Of a stretch of DNA of 64,000 nt, positions 1 through 11,106 are shown one piece after another. The notes beneath the pieces were generated by a model. That model saw only the letters and a program-made list of their open reading frames with translations. It searched no databases and was not told the origin of the DNA. Source of the DNA: Eutypella sp. D-1 (lineage: Eukaryota > Ascomycota > Sordariomycetes > Xylariales > Diatrypaceae); NCBI GenBank assembly GCA_023313575.1, contig JAJTTP010000001.1, forward strand, positions 4,898,001 through 4,962,000, in the 5' to 3' direction. Position 1 is the first letter of the stretch. Each line of letters begins with the position of its first letter. The translations under genes were made by a program, and so were the position numbers.

Positions 1-89
1 AGGGACAGTGCTCCTTTCGTTCAAGCAAGCCCCCTCCTCTTTTATACCACCCTTATCCCCTTTTACCCACCCCAAAACACACAAAAACA

Positions 90-887
90 ATGAGTTGTTG
101 CGGTAGTTCAACCGACTATGACCACCACCCGCAGCCGCGGGCCTACCAGGGGCCCCGTCCCCAGCCTCAGCCCCGTGCCGGCCAGCAGCAGCAGCGCAGG
201 CCGGACCGCGAGCGGAGGCGGGCACAGGCCAGCGCGACACGCGCAGCAAACGACTATGGCTGGACGGGACAGCGAAGCCAGACCCGGAACCGGGACTCGT
301 ACATCGAGCCGGAGCTCGGGCAGGCGCTGGTCGGGCTTCCGGGGAGTGACTACCGTGAACTAAGTGCGGCCGCGCACTCGAATCAGCTGCAGCGCCGGCC
401 CGTCGGCGGGCCCGCACCCCCCAGGCCCTCGTACCAAGCCGGACAGCGCCGCGCACCGGGGCCAGCTCCGCCGGCGCGGTACCGGCCGTCGCCGCAGAGA
501 CCACAGCAGTACCAGCACCACCAACAACAGCAGCAAAGGCAACAGGTCGTTCAGCGGCAGCCGGCCCGGGTACAGCCGATGGTCTCCGCGCCACCGCGGA
601 AGCGGCAGCAGCCGCCGCCGCAGCTGGCATCGCTCGGACAGCGGCCCGTAGTCCACGGAGTTGACCCGCGCGCTCTGGCGCAGCCGCAGGCGGCCGTGTT
701 TGATTACGTGCCGCAGAAGCCCGTACGTCGTGACAGCAACTGCGTTTCGGAGTGCGGCGACGAGGACGAATATGCCAATTGTAGATACCACACCGTCTCC
801 CCGGTCCTCTCGCCCGGGCATAGGATGGATCATGACCTATATGGCCAGGTGGGCATGGGTTACGGCCGGACTGGCGTCGCTTTTTAG
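90..887 (+). CDS. Hypothetical low-complexity Q/P/R-rich protein
   Basis: Single-exon frame of 265 codons. A TATA-like stretch (TTTTATA) lies about 45 bp upstream, and the ATG sits in a good fungal context (CAAAAACAATGA). The protein starts MSCCGSS and is then dominated by Gln, Pro and Arg, with poly-Q runs near residues 31-36 and 140-155. Only the ends look ordered: a Cys/acidic patch (SNCVSECGDEDEY) near residue 220 and a Gly/Tyr-rich C-terminus. I recognise no domain, signal peptide or membrane segment. The composition suggests a disordered protein, perhaps RNA-binding or scaffolding, but that is a guess. The high GC content opens overlapping frames on both strands, so gene status rests on the promoter and start context. 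Confidence 0.6.
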   Translation: MSCCGSSTDYDHHPQPRAYQGPRPQPQPRAGQQQQRRPDRERRRAQASATRAANDYGWTGQRSQTRNRDSYIEPELGQALVGLPGSDYRELSAAAHSNQLQRRPVGGPAPPRPSYQAGQRRAPGPAPPARYRPSPQRPQQYQHHQQQQQRQQVVQRQPARVQPMVSAPPRKRQQPPPQLASLGQRPVVHGVDPRALAQPQAAVFDYVPQKPVRRDSNCVSECGDEDEYANCRYHTVSPVLSPGHRMDHDLYGQVGMGYGRTGVAF

Positions 888-2537
888 GGATTAGTAGAAG
901 CTCATTGTTTGGTTTCGATCCGCTAAGCGAATCTGTTCGGCGCTTGGTTAGAATAAACAAAGACATAGAATGGAAGATACCCCTTCAGGTTTGATAGTTT
1001 TTAAACACCACGAGATTCGGCAAGTTAGGTGAGTCCCTAGTAACGTTGTGTCTCTTGATCCTTCTCTTACTCCCATATCCGAGTGCAACTAATCGCCTGC
1101 TTAGAGGGCTCTGATATGACGTACGTCCATACATTGTATTCAAGAAATGTGAACTGTTGATGGCTTGAGGCCATGTGTATAAATTGAACAGGCTTAGGTA
1201 CTTACTAGCTGACATTGTGATCCCTCGTTTTGGGAGGGGGCATGTATATATATGTTGTGGCTTCAGTCCCACCTACAATCGGACCTACCGCAAGCAGCGG
1301 GCAGGAGATCTAGTTGCGTATGTATATAATCTTGCCATGTGAAAGTCTCTAAGCAGCCAAGTCTGCATCGGCCCGGCTGGTGGATGTCAATTGGTGTTCA
1401 AGCCGTTGCTACTCATGCCCCTAGATGAGGTCTCCGCCGGCCGGCATGATCCTGCGATCCCGCATTCCGTGCTTCCTGCAGCGAGTGGAGTGGGGGGATC
1501 TGTCGCTCTTCCGCGCACTGCACTTCTATCTGTTTTGCCTTGAACATAGCATACCTATGTGTTACGAGATAGTCATGGCAACCTATTCCATTCTCGTTGA
1601 TACTTTCCCGTACGCACATCATCTAGTAGAAGATATCGTTAACAGCGATCCCGCTACCCTTGCTGCATGTCGGCTATGTATGGACGTAAGCAATGGAACG
1701 CTAACATATAGCTAACTAAATATGCTGCAGGAAACCTATAGATCCAAGATTTCGGTCTTAGCCTGTGCTGATTTATTCTGCTTGAGTGGACGACACGTAC
1801 GACAGAGTCTTCAAGACGAGAGAAATGACTGGCATATGATCGATTGATGGGCCAAATGACGGCTAGCTAGGTACATATATGTAAGTACGTATACAGGGTT
1901 CTAGTAAAGGATCCTTGGTGGGGAGCACCTAACACTGTACTCATTTGCTCCTGAATGGACGGCTGACGAGGACGGAGGCGGGGAAGGAGGTTACCATAAA
2001 GTCCGGGGGTGGGGAGGGTGGCAGTGTGATGTTCGGCCGGAGACAAAAATCCCAGCAGGCCTACATTCGGTGCCGAAAGGGTGAATCACCGTGCAGCATG
2101 AGCACAGTAGTGCCAGGGCACTCTATATATGGAACTTCTGCGCCGTCGCCATTGAACAAGATTTTTTTAAGGTCCCGGACGGACTAGGTAAAGCGCTTGA
2201 AGCATAAACCGTGTATTTCTTCAGATAAAAATGCCCCGCTACGTGATAAACCTTTTGACTGCCTGACTACCTGCCCGTAAGGGCTATGCTGTATACGTGT
2301 AGGAAGTCAGGCAAGTCAATCCCTCGGTTGTAACCATAACATCTAGTTATGTTGCGAGCCTATGTACATAATGAAAAAGACAAAAGCTCCTCTGCCTTCC
2401 TACATACATATACATGTGCCCCGCCAAACTGACCCTAATAGCAGCTCATCACATCTTGTCCAACATTGCACTAAAGCTACTTACCACAAGAGGAAGATTG
2501 GGAACCTAGGCAATTCGAGCAAACGGATTTTGTGGCA
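888..2537. other. Intergenic, no supported gene
   Basis: About 1.65 kb between the Q/P/R-rich gene and the sugar transporter. It holds scattered short frames, the longest being 96 codons at 1425-1715 on the plus strand with no recognisable family. The last few hundred bases before 2538 are probably the transporter promoter and leader. Confidence 0.5.
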
Positions 2538-4241
2538 ATGGAGGGGAGGGCAGGAAACTACGGGCAGGCACGTTCGCCCACGAACAACAACAACTACAGC
2601 ACCAACAACAGCAACGCGGATCGAGTTACACCGGAAGACATCATCATCGGAGAAGACGTAAAAAACAGTCACAAAATTGACATCATGGCAAGCTTGATCG
2701 ACGATAATGAAGAGATTCCCTTCCTCCAGGCCATCCGACGCTACCCCAAGATCGCGGCCTACTGCCTCGCCCTCACGACCTCCATCCTTCTATGGGGATA
2801 CGATCTGGTCATCGTGAGCTCCGTGACCGGCGTGCCTGCTTTCCAGAGGGACTTCGGCGAGCTCTTCGATGGCAAATACATCTTCCCGTCGACTTGGCTT
2901 TCGCTGTGGCTCGCGTTCGGTCCCCTTGGCTCTACCGTGGGGTCTGTCGCGGGAGGCTGGCTGCAGGATCGCGTCGGGCGAAAGCTCTGCTTGATGACCG
3001 GCAGCATACTGTCCGCCATCGCTGTGATGGTCATATTCGTCTCCGACATGCCCGGCGACGTCGCGGCCAAGAGAGGCGTCTTCCTGACCGGCAAGACAAT
3101 CCAGGGCTTCGCGGTCGGGTTCATCAAGATACAGGCCCTGACTTACGTCTCCGAGAACGCACCGACTAGCCTCCGCGGGTCCGCTATGGCCTTATTTCCC
3201 ACCTTTACTCTCCTCGGCCAGCTGATCGGCTCCGTAGTTGTCTTCTCGATTGAAGGCGACGAGACGAGCCATGGGTATCACGTTGCCTTCGGCTCCCAAT
3301 GGGCCCTCTCGGCTGCGCCGTTCATTCTTTCGTTCATCCTTCCCGAGAGCCCTGCCTACCTCGTGCGAAAGGGTCAAATGGACAAGGCTCTCCATTCAGT
3401 CAAGAGGCTTTACGAACCCAGGGTCAGTGCCACCGAGGCGCTGGAGATGATCACGCATACAGTAACGCAGGAGAGAATCAGCGCCAACGAGGTGACGTAC
3501 CGCAATTGCTTCAGCCGCGACAACCGCAGGCGGACGGGAATCATCATCTTCGTCAACCTGCTACCCGCCCTCTTTGGACTGAACCTCATGTCGAACGCGA
3601 GCTACTTCCTTCAGACCGTTGGCATGAAGTCGAGGAAGAGCCTGATGTTCATGATCCTAGGCGTCGTGCTCGGCATCCTCGCCAACGCAACCAGTGTCTG
3701 GGTGCTGTCGCGCGTGGGCCGCAGACGACTGACGATCGTCACGCTCGCCATCGCGGGTCTGCTCTGGGGCACGATGGGCATCTCGAGCTTCTGGTCAACG
3801 GAGTCGGCCATCCTCTACGCAGGAGTATCGATGATCATCATCATCTTGGTGGTCGGAGTGGGCTGTTGGCCGGCCGGCTACGCGATCATGGGAGAGACCA
3901 GCGCGTTGCGGCTGCGGGCGCGGTCGCAGGCCGTTGGCGGCGTGGCGCAGCAGGTCTCCTCGATCCTGATGAGCTTCGTGCTGCCGTACATCTTCAACAC
4001 GGACGCCGGCAACCTCAAGGCCAAGACGGGCTTCATCTTCGCCGGCCTCTGCGTCATCTCGGCAGCGGTCTCCTGGCTCTACGTCCCCGAGATGAAGGGA
4101 AGAAGCGTCGATGAGATTGACCACATGTTCCGACTCGGACTTCGCGCTAGGGGTTTTAAGAAATGGAGGGGTAGCGGGGAGGAGAGTGATCCCGCCGCCG
4201 TTGAGATGGACGGGCAGAAGAAGAACGGCTCTACGGTGTAA
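2538..4241 (+). CDS. MFS sugar transporter, alpha-glucoside/maltose permease-like
   Basis: Single exon, 567 residues from the ATG at 2538; a shorter start at 2682 (MASLIDDNEE) is possible. It is a plasma-membrane proton/sugar symporter of the major facilitator superfamily. Visible marks are the first helix with WGYDLVIVSSVTGVPAFQRDFG, typical of fungal MAL-type permeases; the loop-2 signature GGWLQDRVGRK; the mid-protein PESPAYLVRKG, the sugar-porter PESPR motif with Ala for Arg; and a C-terminal VPEMKGRSVDEIDHMF. About twelve hydrophobic segments and the length fit the family. The N-terminal 50 residues are Asn-rich and polar. The substrate cannot be read from sequence; alpha-glucosides are the best guess. 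No catabolic enzyme gene is adjacent. Confidence 0.9.
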   Translation: MEGRAGNYGQARSPTNNNNYSTNNSNADRVTPEDIIIGEDVKNSHKIDIMASLIDDNEEIPFLQAIRRYPKIAAYCLALTTSILLWGYDLVIVSSVTGVPAFQRDFGELFDGKYIFPSTWLSLWLAFGPLGSTVGSVAGGWLQDRVGRKLCLMTGSILSAIAVMVIFVSDMPGDVAAKRGVFLTGKTIQGFAVGFIKIQALTYVSENAPTSLRGSAMALFPTFTLLGQLIGSVVVFSIEGDETSHGYHVAFGSQWALSAAPFILSFILPESPAYLVRKGQMDKALHSVKRLYEPRVSATEALEMITHTVTQERISANEVTYRNCFSRDNRRRTGIIIFVNLLPALFGLNLMSNASYFLQTVGMKSRKSLMFMILGVVLGILANATSVWVLSRVGRRRLTIVTLAIAGLLWGTMGISSFWSTESAILYAGVSMIIIILVVGVGCWPAGYAIMGETSALRLRARSQAVGGVAQQVSSILMSFVLPYIFNTDAGNLKAKTGFIFAGLCVISAAVSWLYVPEMKGRSVDEIDHMFRLGLRARGFKKWRGSGEESDPAAVEMDGQKKNGSTV

Positions 4242-7200
4242 GGATAAGGGCCGGGGGGCTAGATCTTAGAAGAGGAATTATTTCTTGCTTTTCTCGGCAA
4301 TGAAAAAGTTCTCCCTAGGCACCCGAATTACGGATAGACGCCAGCGCGTCAACTCGCTATGGATGGATGATACCATCTTAAGTCTTCGCATGATATCCGA
4401 GAAGCCACCAACACAGCTTACTGTAATTAGCTGCATTCCAGACGGTCCAGACGGTCCAGACCTGCATACCACGTAACTAGCGCGTGCCAAATGCAAGTAT
4501 TCGTTTGCTGAGACCGAATGCGAGAAAGATCCCTCGTACATCTGCTAGTGATAAGGCTAGGGACAGGCTACGATAATATCTTGAGACTACGATGATGCAA
4601 AGTCGTAAGCATCCGGGCGTGAAGGGTTGCAAAAGTGAACAAGCCAAGGCGCCCCTGGAGGCTGCCGAGTTAAATGAATTCTCATTGGATGATAGACGTT
4701 ACGTGGTTATTTTGGTTATTGTCGCTATCGCGTAAGTACGTATGTACCTAAGCTAGACTGGTGCTCGCTCGTCTTAGATCAGGGATGATGCTCAATTAAG
4801 TAATCGATAGGGCTGAACTGGGCGGCAGGCCACCTGCACCTTCCCCCTCCCCGTGCTGTATCGTTTGTCTTCTTGGCTGCTTGGTAAATTCAGGTAGGGA
4901 CTTCCAAGCGGCCTGTCAATCAATCTATTTGGTACGTGCGTCTACAGATGTACGTGTCCTGACCTAGTAGGTATCCAGGAAGTTATAGAATAATGTAATT
5001 ATCTATCGCGCATATAACAAATGCTACACTATCAATTATCTAGGTTACCTACCTGCACACTTACATACCAGGTAAAACAGCCTACCCAGTATGCACTCGG
5101 TATGTACATATCCTGTACCATAGATACTGAGGTGGTTGGGGGTTAGGTATGGAGTAGCAGAGGAGGTGCGATCCAGACCACCAAGGTACTTTCTAAAGTA
5201 TGGGTGGAGGTTGAAGAGCCGACTTGCCGACTTTGCTACGAGTAACACCCACTTATCCCAGCAGGTTATGTGGACACGGGTACGGTTACCGCGATTTATG
5301 GGTCCTTGAACATGCCATCACGCATTCCGGAACGTTGAGTCACCCACCACCTATCACCATCCAATAGGATCTCACGGTTGGGACTTTCTCAACCCCCTCA
5401 TTTTTTCCCCTCGTACATTTCAAGTCGATCGCGCGGGTCTGTCTACTACTAGTAGACGATGATGGCATGTGCAGGTATACCTAACTAGATGAATATATCC
5501 GGGGTCCCTGATACCTTCCTGAAGTTCTATCCACCGTATAAAAGGGGCACACGGGGAGGCGAGCATTAACTAACGAACCTTATTTGCTAGGTGGATTTGC
5601 GGAGGGTGGGGAGGTGGACGTGGCAAATCAAGACACTGACAGTCCTATGTGCACTACAGTACATTGGCTGCTAGGAAAGCTTGTATGTAGTTGCACGCTT
5701 CAGTTGCGATGCCAAGACCATAGTCGCGTATTAATATGCGCGCACTCGTCGTTTTGAGGCCCTTTTTTCCTATGCAGAACAAGACGAAAATGTGACATTA
5801 GACGTGATGTGTCATGTGTAGCTGTGTTACTTCGCACGACAAGAATCACATTCCCTGGAGCAGGGTTGCAGGTAGTCAAGCAATCAAGTAAGTATTCGGC
5901 TGGGGGAAAGAAAGTAAAAGAAGCCGGATCGCTTATTAAAATGGCGACTTAGCCTCGATAGGACGATGTTGTCCTCCGCGGAATCCGGCGGTTCTAGGAA
6001 GGAAATCCGGTTCATAGAGATCTCGATAGGTGTTGGCGTTACCGCGTATAGTGTACTATCTACGAGACATTGTTTCACAGTATGACTCAAGAAGTCGGCA
6101 GAACTGCTGTCTCTCATTTCCACATGGAGTTGCAGATGGTACGCACTTGAAGGATGCAAGCACATGCAGCCCTACGGGTGTACTTCTACTTGATTCTGTA
6201 TGACAGAATCCGAATTTGAACATTTGTTCCCATGGGCGGCTGTCATATCAAGCCCTCGTAAGTTTACCTACAGTTTCGTATATTCGTACAGAGAGGATGA
6301 ATTGGACCTGGAATCCCTATAAGAGCATTTCCTAATAGGTAGGGCTTAAGATATTTATTTGTTTTTAGTTGAGAGGTCTAGCATCTTCTAAAATTTCACC
6401 ATAGGGGACACCATAGGGGACATTAATAATCAATTTCAGCGGATTCCTTCGGCACCGAGGGGACGCTCAGGACCGCTTAGGACTCGGGTAGTTTCCAGTA
6501 GCGGGCACGGTTTAAATATTACGCCGACTAGCCGGTACAATAACGTGTAGATGTGTTAGACAAATTGTACTCGAAACAAGAAACATCTTTGCTTCCTTCA
6601 AAGTAATGCGATGTGGTCCTTCACTCGAAGTCATTCAGAGAACTATTAATTAATACTTAAGTATAGATGGCCTGATGCTTTGATCGGTCCGCCGGGTTAG
6701 AAGCATATGGGCAAACGCGTCTTGCGAGTAAGAGCAAAAACTGCTACGTAGACTACTGAAGTACCCGTTTAGCTGAAATAGACCCATCCAAGCCCCCCAA
6801 GCTGGAGATGCGATGCTTGCTAGGTATGGAAGCTGGGAAGGAACGATCTCTGTATAGCCACAATGTTAACCCTTTTGATAAGTGGAACTACATCATTTCG
6901 CTACCTCGGATAGGATTAGAGGAAGGCGTAATTTTGGGTCTGTCACTATAGAAGGCGGCGCAGTTACGCTACTGCTGCAAAGACCTTGTAACATTTTTGT
7001 ATCTTTTGTAGCGTACGTACCTGGCGTACTTATCTTTTCTTAGAATGTACTCAGTCTCATATTATTTTCAGATGACTTCCAGATATAACCTTGGAAGTAC
7101 AGTCAGGTATGCTTGGTAATAGAAAGAGGTGGGGAGGAGGTGTTACATGCACCTCATTTACCTAATCGCATATTAACAAGCTTCCAAATTCTTCTTATGA

Positions 7201-8718
7201 GAAGCTTAAAACAAATTGACCTTGGAAAGTTTGGAGGCCAGTTTTGAGGTTACCTGATAACATTCCACATTAGAATACTACCCCCTAACCGTATAATCCA
7301 CATCCTACCTCCTCGGGTCTGCTAGGTGGCATGTACTACCTGTATGAATGCACTACATAAGTACCTACTAGGTGGACAGCGTTTTAGTCGGACGAGTAAA
7401 CGAAGCCTTTAACAGGTGGAAGGCGTAGCCGGGACTCGGAGATAGTCAAATCCATACTCCGTACAACTACCTAGGTACAGGTAGCTTTAGAGCATTATCT
7501 AGGGCAGGTAGGCAAGTAGGTACTTAGGTAAATAGTATCTTACTAAATCCGTAGCACCTGGGTGGGTACTTATGAATCACCTCCACTTTATCGTTACTTA
7601 GGAAGTACCAACTACTACATCATAGACTATAACACTACATATAAGTACATAGAGTGGAACCACAGCCCTGGGCCTGTAAGGAGATCGACAACCTTGAAGG
7701 CAGGGGTCCTTCAGGCTGCTGCCTAAACCCACACATCCTTTTGACTGGAACAACTTCCCATCTTCCCATCTAAACCCATCAAGCAAGCCCATCAAGCCCA
7801 TCATCTCATCTTCGAGGTCCCACGATTCTATCCACCATTCTCGAGGTTCTCTTTTTGCCCGCTATCTCATCCTGTAACCCCAGCACCGTCTCCCATTTCT
7901 TACATTTCTCACAATTTTACCTTCTTGCCTTATTTTGCCTCCATCGTCCATCATCTTTTGGTGTTTCTTCCACCCTGTTTTTTGAGGCCACGCCACCTTT
8001 CCTCCTCGTCTTGGACAATTTCATACTTTTATATACTTACTACTTGCCCTTGGTCTACGGCATTCACGAACCCCTACTTACTACTGGACTAACGGCATCG
8101 TTGTATGTCTTGACCTGTAACTTTCATATCGACGGTTACAATTTGTCGTGTTGTATAGATCTCTCGTCTTGTTTTATCATCGTGTCTCATACCTATCCAA
8201 CATCTTCCTCATCTCACTTTTGGACCAATGGTTCGTACCTAAAGACTTGCCCAAACTTGATCTCTGCGATTTGCACAAGGTAGTCTGTGCCTGGATACAC
8301 CTCACCGTCGAGGTCGAGGCACCGAGCCACAGTGACCTAGCATATCCCAGGACTAAGTATCTATCGACGAATTATAGGACTCGTCGTTTCCCTTGAAAGT
8401 AAGGACATTCTTCCCTATCCATACCATCCGCTGTCTGAAATTCTTCCCCGTTTCCCCTCTTCTTATTGTAAACCACACTCCATCGATTGGCCAATGTCGA
8501 TCCGATAGCTGTGATATCATCTTGATACCTCAGGCCACACTCCTGGTTGTTCGGTGTGGACGTAGCTTTTTTTGTGACTCACACCACACCCAAGGAAGGA
8601 GAGCCCAGCCGTATGTTGCATGAGGGGTGCTAACTGCTGCGTTATCTGTCTTGATAGAGATATAGCATTCTGTAAACACAGCTATATATCTGTTCCATAG
8701 GAACTCCCTCTCATCAGC
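4242..8718. other. Long intergenic region and leader of the zinc-finger gene
   Basis: About 4.5 kb without a supported gene. The first part is AT-richer, with many short TACCTA/TAGGTA words, including a full ACCTAGGT at 7469-7476, and a 12-bp direct repeat (CCATAGGGGACA) near 6400. A 93-codon minus-strand frame at 5884-6165 has no recognisable family. From about 7740 to 8700 the plus strand becomes strikingly pyrimidine-rich and holds several upstream frames. I read this as the promoter and long 5' leader of the C2H2 gene starting at 8719. Confidence 0.45.
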
Positions 8719-11106
8719 ATGTCTTTCTCCAACCCACGAAGGACTCCGGCCGCTCGCCAGGACCCTGATATCTCAAATGGCTTGAAAATCAAGACAAATC
8801 TCCGGAAGGGTGCTACCTTCCATTCGCCCACAACGCCGCCCTCTAGCCCGCCGGCGTCGACCTTTAAAGTTCCTTCTCTACCCCGTCGCTCGCAGACGAA
8901 TTTAGACGATGTCGTCGGTGCTCATCGTCGTAAGGCTGCCATGACTATTAGTCAATTTGAACACACCCTCATGGCTGCCGACTCGACCCATCCATCTTCT
9001 GGTCCATTTCGCGACGACAGCCTACCTATCCCACGAGGAGTTCTTAGCCATTCCATCGCGGATAACACCATGTCGGAAAAGTCCACGCCCATGGTCCCGG
9101 AGCGTCGGGTGCTCCATCCCCGCCGTCGCTCATCCAGGCACCATGACTCCGACAGCGGTTTAGGAACCTCATTGGATACGGCGAGCCAGAAAAAGGATGC
9201 CGTATCATCCGGTGTATCGACTATCAATCGCTCCGTTGTATCCTTCAACGGTGAGAGTGTACCACGGCTTAGTGAGCGTGCCATACACCGCATCCATGAA
9301 CACACTCTGGGTCCACTACTGGCAGCTGGTTCGCTGAAGGAGTTCCGGCCCATTGTCCATGATTGTCCCAGAAGGATCCAGGAGAACCAGATCGTTTGTC
9401 TTAGGGATCTCGAGAAGACCCTCATCTTTATGGCACCTGTGAGTCAGATTCTGAAAGACCCTGGCGTATGGGGAGTTACTTACCGAACTTTGTGTTTGAA
9501 GGAGAGAGCCAAATCTGTCGAACTATATCTCGACTTCTGCCTCACTTCCATCCGATGTATCCAGGCGACTGTGGAATACTTGACCGATCGTGAGCAAACT
9601 CGACCCCACGACCGGCCTTACAGCCAAGGCTACTTCATCGACTTGGTTGAGCAAATTCATCAACACGCCGAGCGGATGAAGGAAACTCGTGCCAAAAAGG
9701 CATCAGGCGAAACACTTGGTGAGATGGATGTCGAATCGTACGAACCCCAACACCAAGCATTTCGTCTATGGAGCTCAATCGCTAACTCATACAACAGAGG
9801 CGACGAGGTCAAGCTCATGGGCGGTCTCACTAAGAATGGACGCCCCGCGGAGCTGGTTAGAGTGAAGAAAGATGGCAAGGCATTTTCGATCGCTACTGGC
9901 ATGCCGATCGAAGATTATGACGACGAAGCCAAGAGCCCGATCCGATTTAAGCGGTCGATGAGCCAGCAACTCGAGGACGAGGAAGAAATCATGCGCTCGA
10001 TGGCCAGGCGAAAGAAGAACGCTAGCCCAGAGGAGCTGGCTCCTAAGAAATGCAAGGAGCCTGGCTGTAACAAAGAATTCAAGCGGCCTTGCGACTTGAC
10101 AAAACATGAGAAAACGCACTCCCGCCCCTGGAAGTGCCCCATCGCTACCTGCAAGTATCACGATTATGGCTGGCCCACGGAGAAAGAGATGGACCGCCAT
10201 GTTAACGACAAGCATTCGGCGGCGCCGGCTATGTATGAGTGCCTCTTCAAGCCTTGCCCGTATAAGTCGAAGCGAGAGTCGAACTGCAAACAACACATGG
10301 AGAAGGCACATGGCTGGACATATGTCCGTACCAAGTCCAACGGCAACTCTAAAAAGGGCGAGCCCAAACCAGGTAGCTCTGTTAAGGATACTCCGATGTT
10401 GACCAATCTTCCGACCCCCAGCAGCGAGAACACAAACCCTGTCATGACTCCGGTCATGACTCCTCCAGATGAAGATATGTTTGGGTACACTAGTGACTTT
10501 CCCGCTTACCCCACGACCGAGGAGTTCAATGCCACTACCGGCATCTATGATCAACATCTCTTCGCTGGCGACATCACGCTAGATTTCCCACATGAGTTCT
10601 CCCCAGAAGATCTGTCGCCCATCGACCATTCCACTCCGTCAACTGATGCTGGCCAATTCAACACCTATCAGGAGCTCAGCCCCGAATTCACCGGGCAATT
10701 TGAGGACATCTACGGTGCCCATGTGCAAATCCCAACACCTCCCAACCAGATCTACACAAAACCCGGCGGCCTGGAATCGCTGAATTTTGTCCCTGGAGCT
10801 GTTCAACAGCAACACATCTCGCCGGTTGGCCAGGCAAATGCCATGCTATTCACCCCCACTTCCATGCAGGATGTGGACGAAGGCTTTGAAGACTATACTG
10901 GTAACTACTCAATGGACGGAGACTTTTGTCTCTACCCACCAGAGAACATCAATCCGAAGTCCCAGGAGCTTGATAACCTATTCAATGGTTTCCCACCCAA
11001 TATGGGGTTTGGATATCCTGACATGTCCACCCAGGGATTCAGTGGTGAATACAACCCACCGATGGAATGGGCCCACGATCTACACGGCTTTCCCAACCAA
11101 CAATAA
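8719..11106 (+). CDS. C2H2 zinc-finger transcription factor
   Basis: Single exon, 795 residues. Three C2H2 fingers lie at about residues 445-535. Finger 1 is C-x4-C-x12-H-x3-H (Cys445, Cys450, His463, His467), finger 2 has an extended spacing (TCKYHDYGWPTEKEMDRH) and finger 3 is C-x4-C-x12-H-x4-H. The N-terminal 440 residues include a Ser/Pro-rich start and a conserved-looking helical region (about 190-340). The C-terminal 250 residues are rich in Pro, Thr, Asp and aromatic residues, which suits an activation domain. It is expected to be a nuclear DNA-binding regulator, but I cannot assign an ortholog or targets. The long pyrimidine-rich leader with upstream frames suggests translational control. 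Confidence 0.85.
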   Translation: MSFSNPRRTPAARQDPDISNGLKIKTNLRKGATFHSPTTPPSSPPASTFKVPSLPRRSQTNLDDVVGAHRRKAAMTISQFEHTLMAADSTHPSSGPFRDDSLPIPRGVLSHSIADNTMSEKSTPMVPERRVLHPRRRSSRHHDSDSGLGTSLDTASQKKDAVSSGVSTINRSVVSFNGESVPRLSERAIHRIHEHTLGPLLAAGSLKEFRPIVHDCPRRIQENQIVCLRDLEKTLIFMAPVSQILKDPGVWGVTYRTLCLKERAKSVELYLDFCLTSIRCIQATVEYLTDREQTRPHDRPYSQGYFIDLVEQIHQHAERMKETRAKKASGETLGEMDVESYEPQHQAFRLWSSIANSYNRGDEVKLMGGLTKNGRPAELVRVKKDGKAFSIATGMPIEDYDDEAKSPIRFKRSMSQQLEDEEEIMRSMARRKKNASPEELAPKKCKEPGCNKEFKRPCDLTKHEKTHSRPWKCPIATCKYHDYGWPTEKEMDRHVNDKHSAAPAMYECLFKPCPYKSKRESNCKQHMEKAHGWTYVRTKSNGNSKKGEPKPGSSVKDTPMLTNLPTPSSENTNPVMTPVMTPPDEDMFGYTSDFPAYPTTEEFNATTGIYDQHLFAGDITLDFPHEFSPEDLSPIDHSTPSTDAGQFNTYQELSPEFTGQFEDIYGAHVQIPTPPNQIYTKPGGLESLNFVPGAVQQQHISPVGQANAMLFTPTSMQDVDEGFEDYTGNYSMDGDFCLYPPENINPKSQELDNLFNGFPPNMGFGYPDMSTQGFSGEYNPPMEWAHDLHGFPNQQ

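Noticed and set aside
1425..1715. 96-codon plus-strand frame
   Set aside because: No recognisable family, no clear promoter, and length within chance for this base composition.
3299..4114. 271-codon plus-strand frame overlapping the transporter
   Set aside because: Alternative frame of the MFS gene with His/Arg/Gly-rich shadow composition and no family resemblance.
5884..6165. 93-codon minus-strand frame, possible gene relic
   Set aside because: Some coding-like feel but no family match or splice partners; not enough to call a pseudogene.
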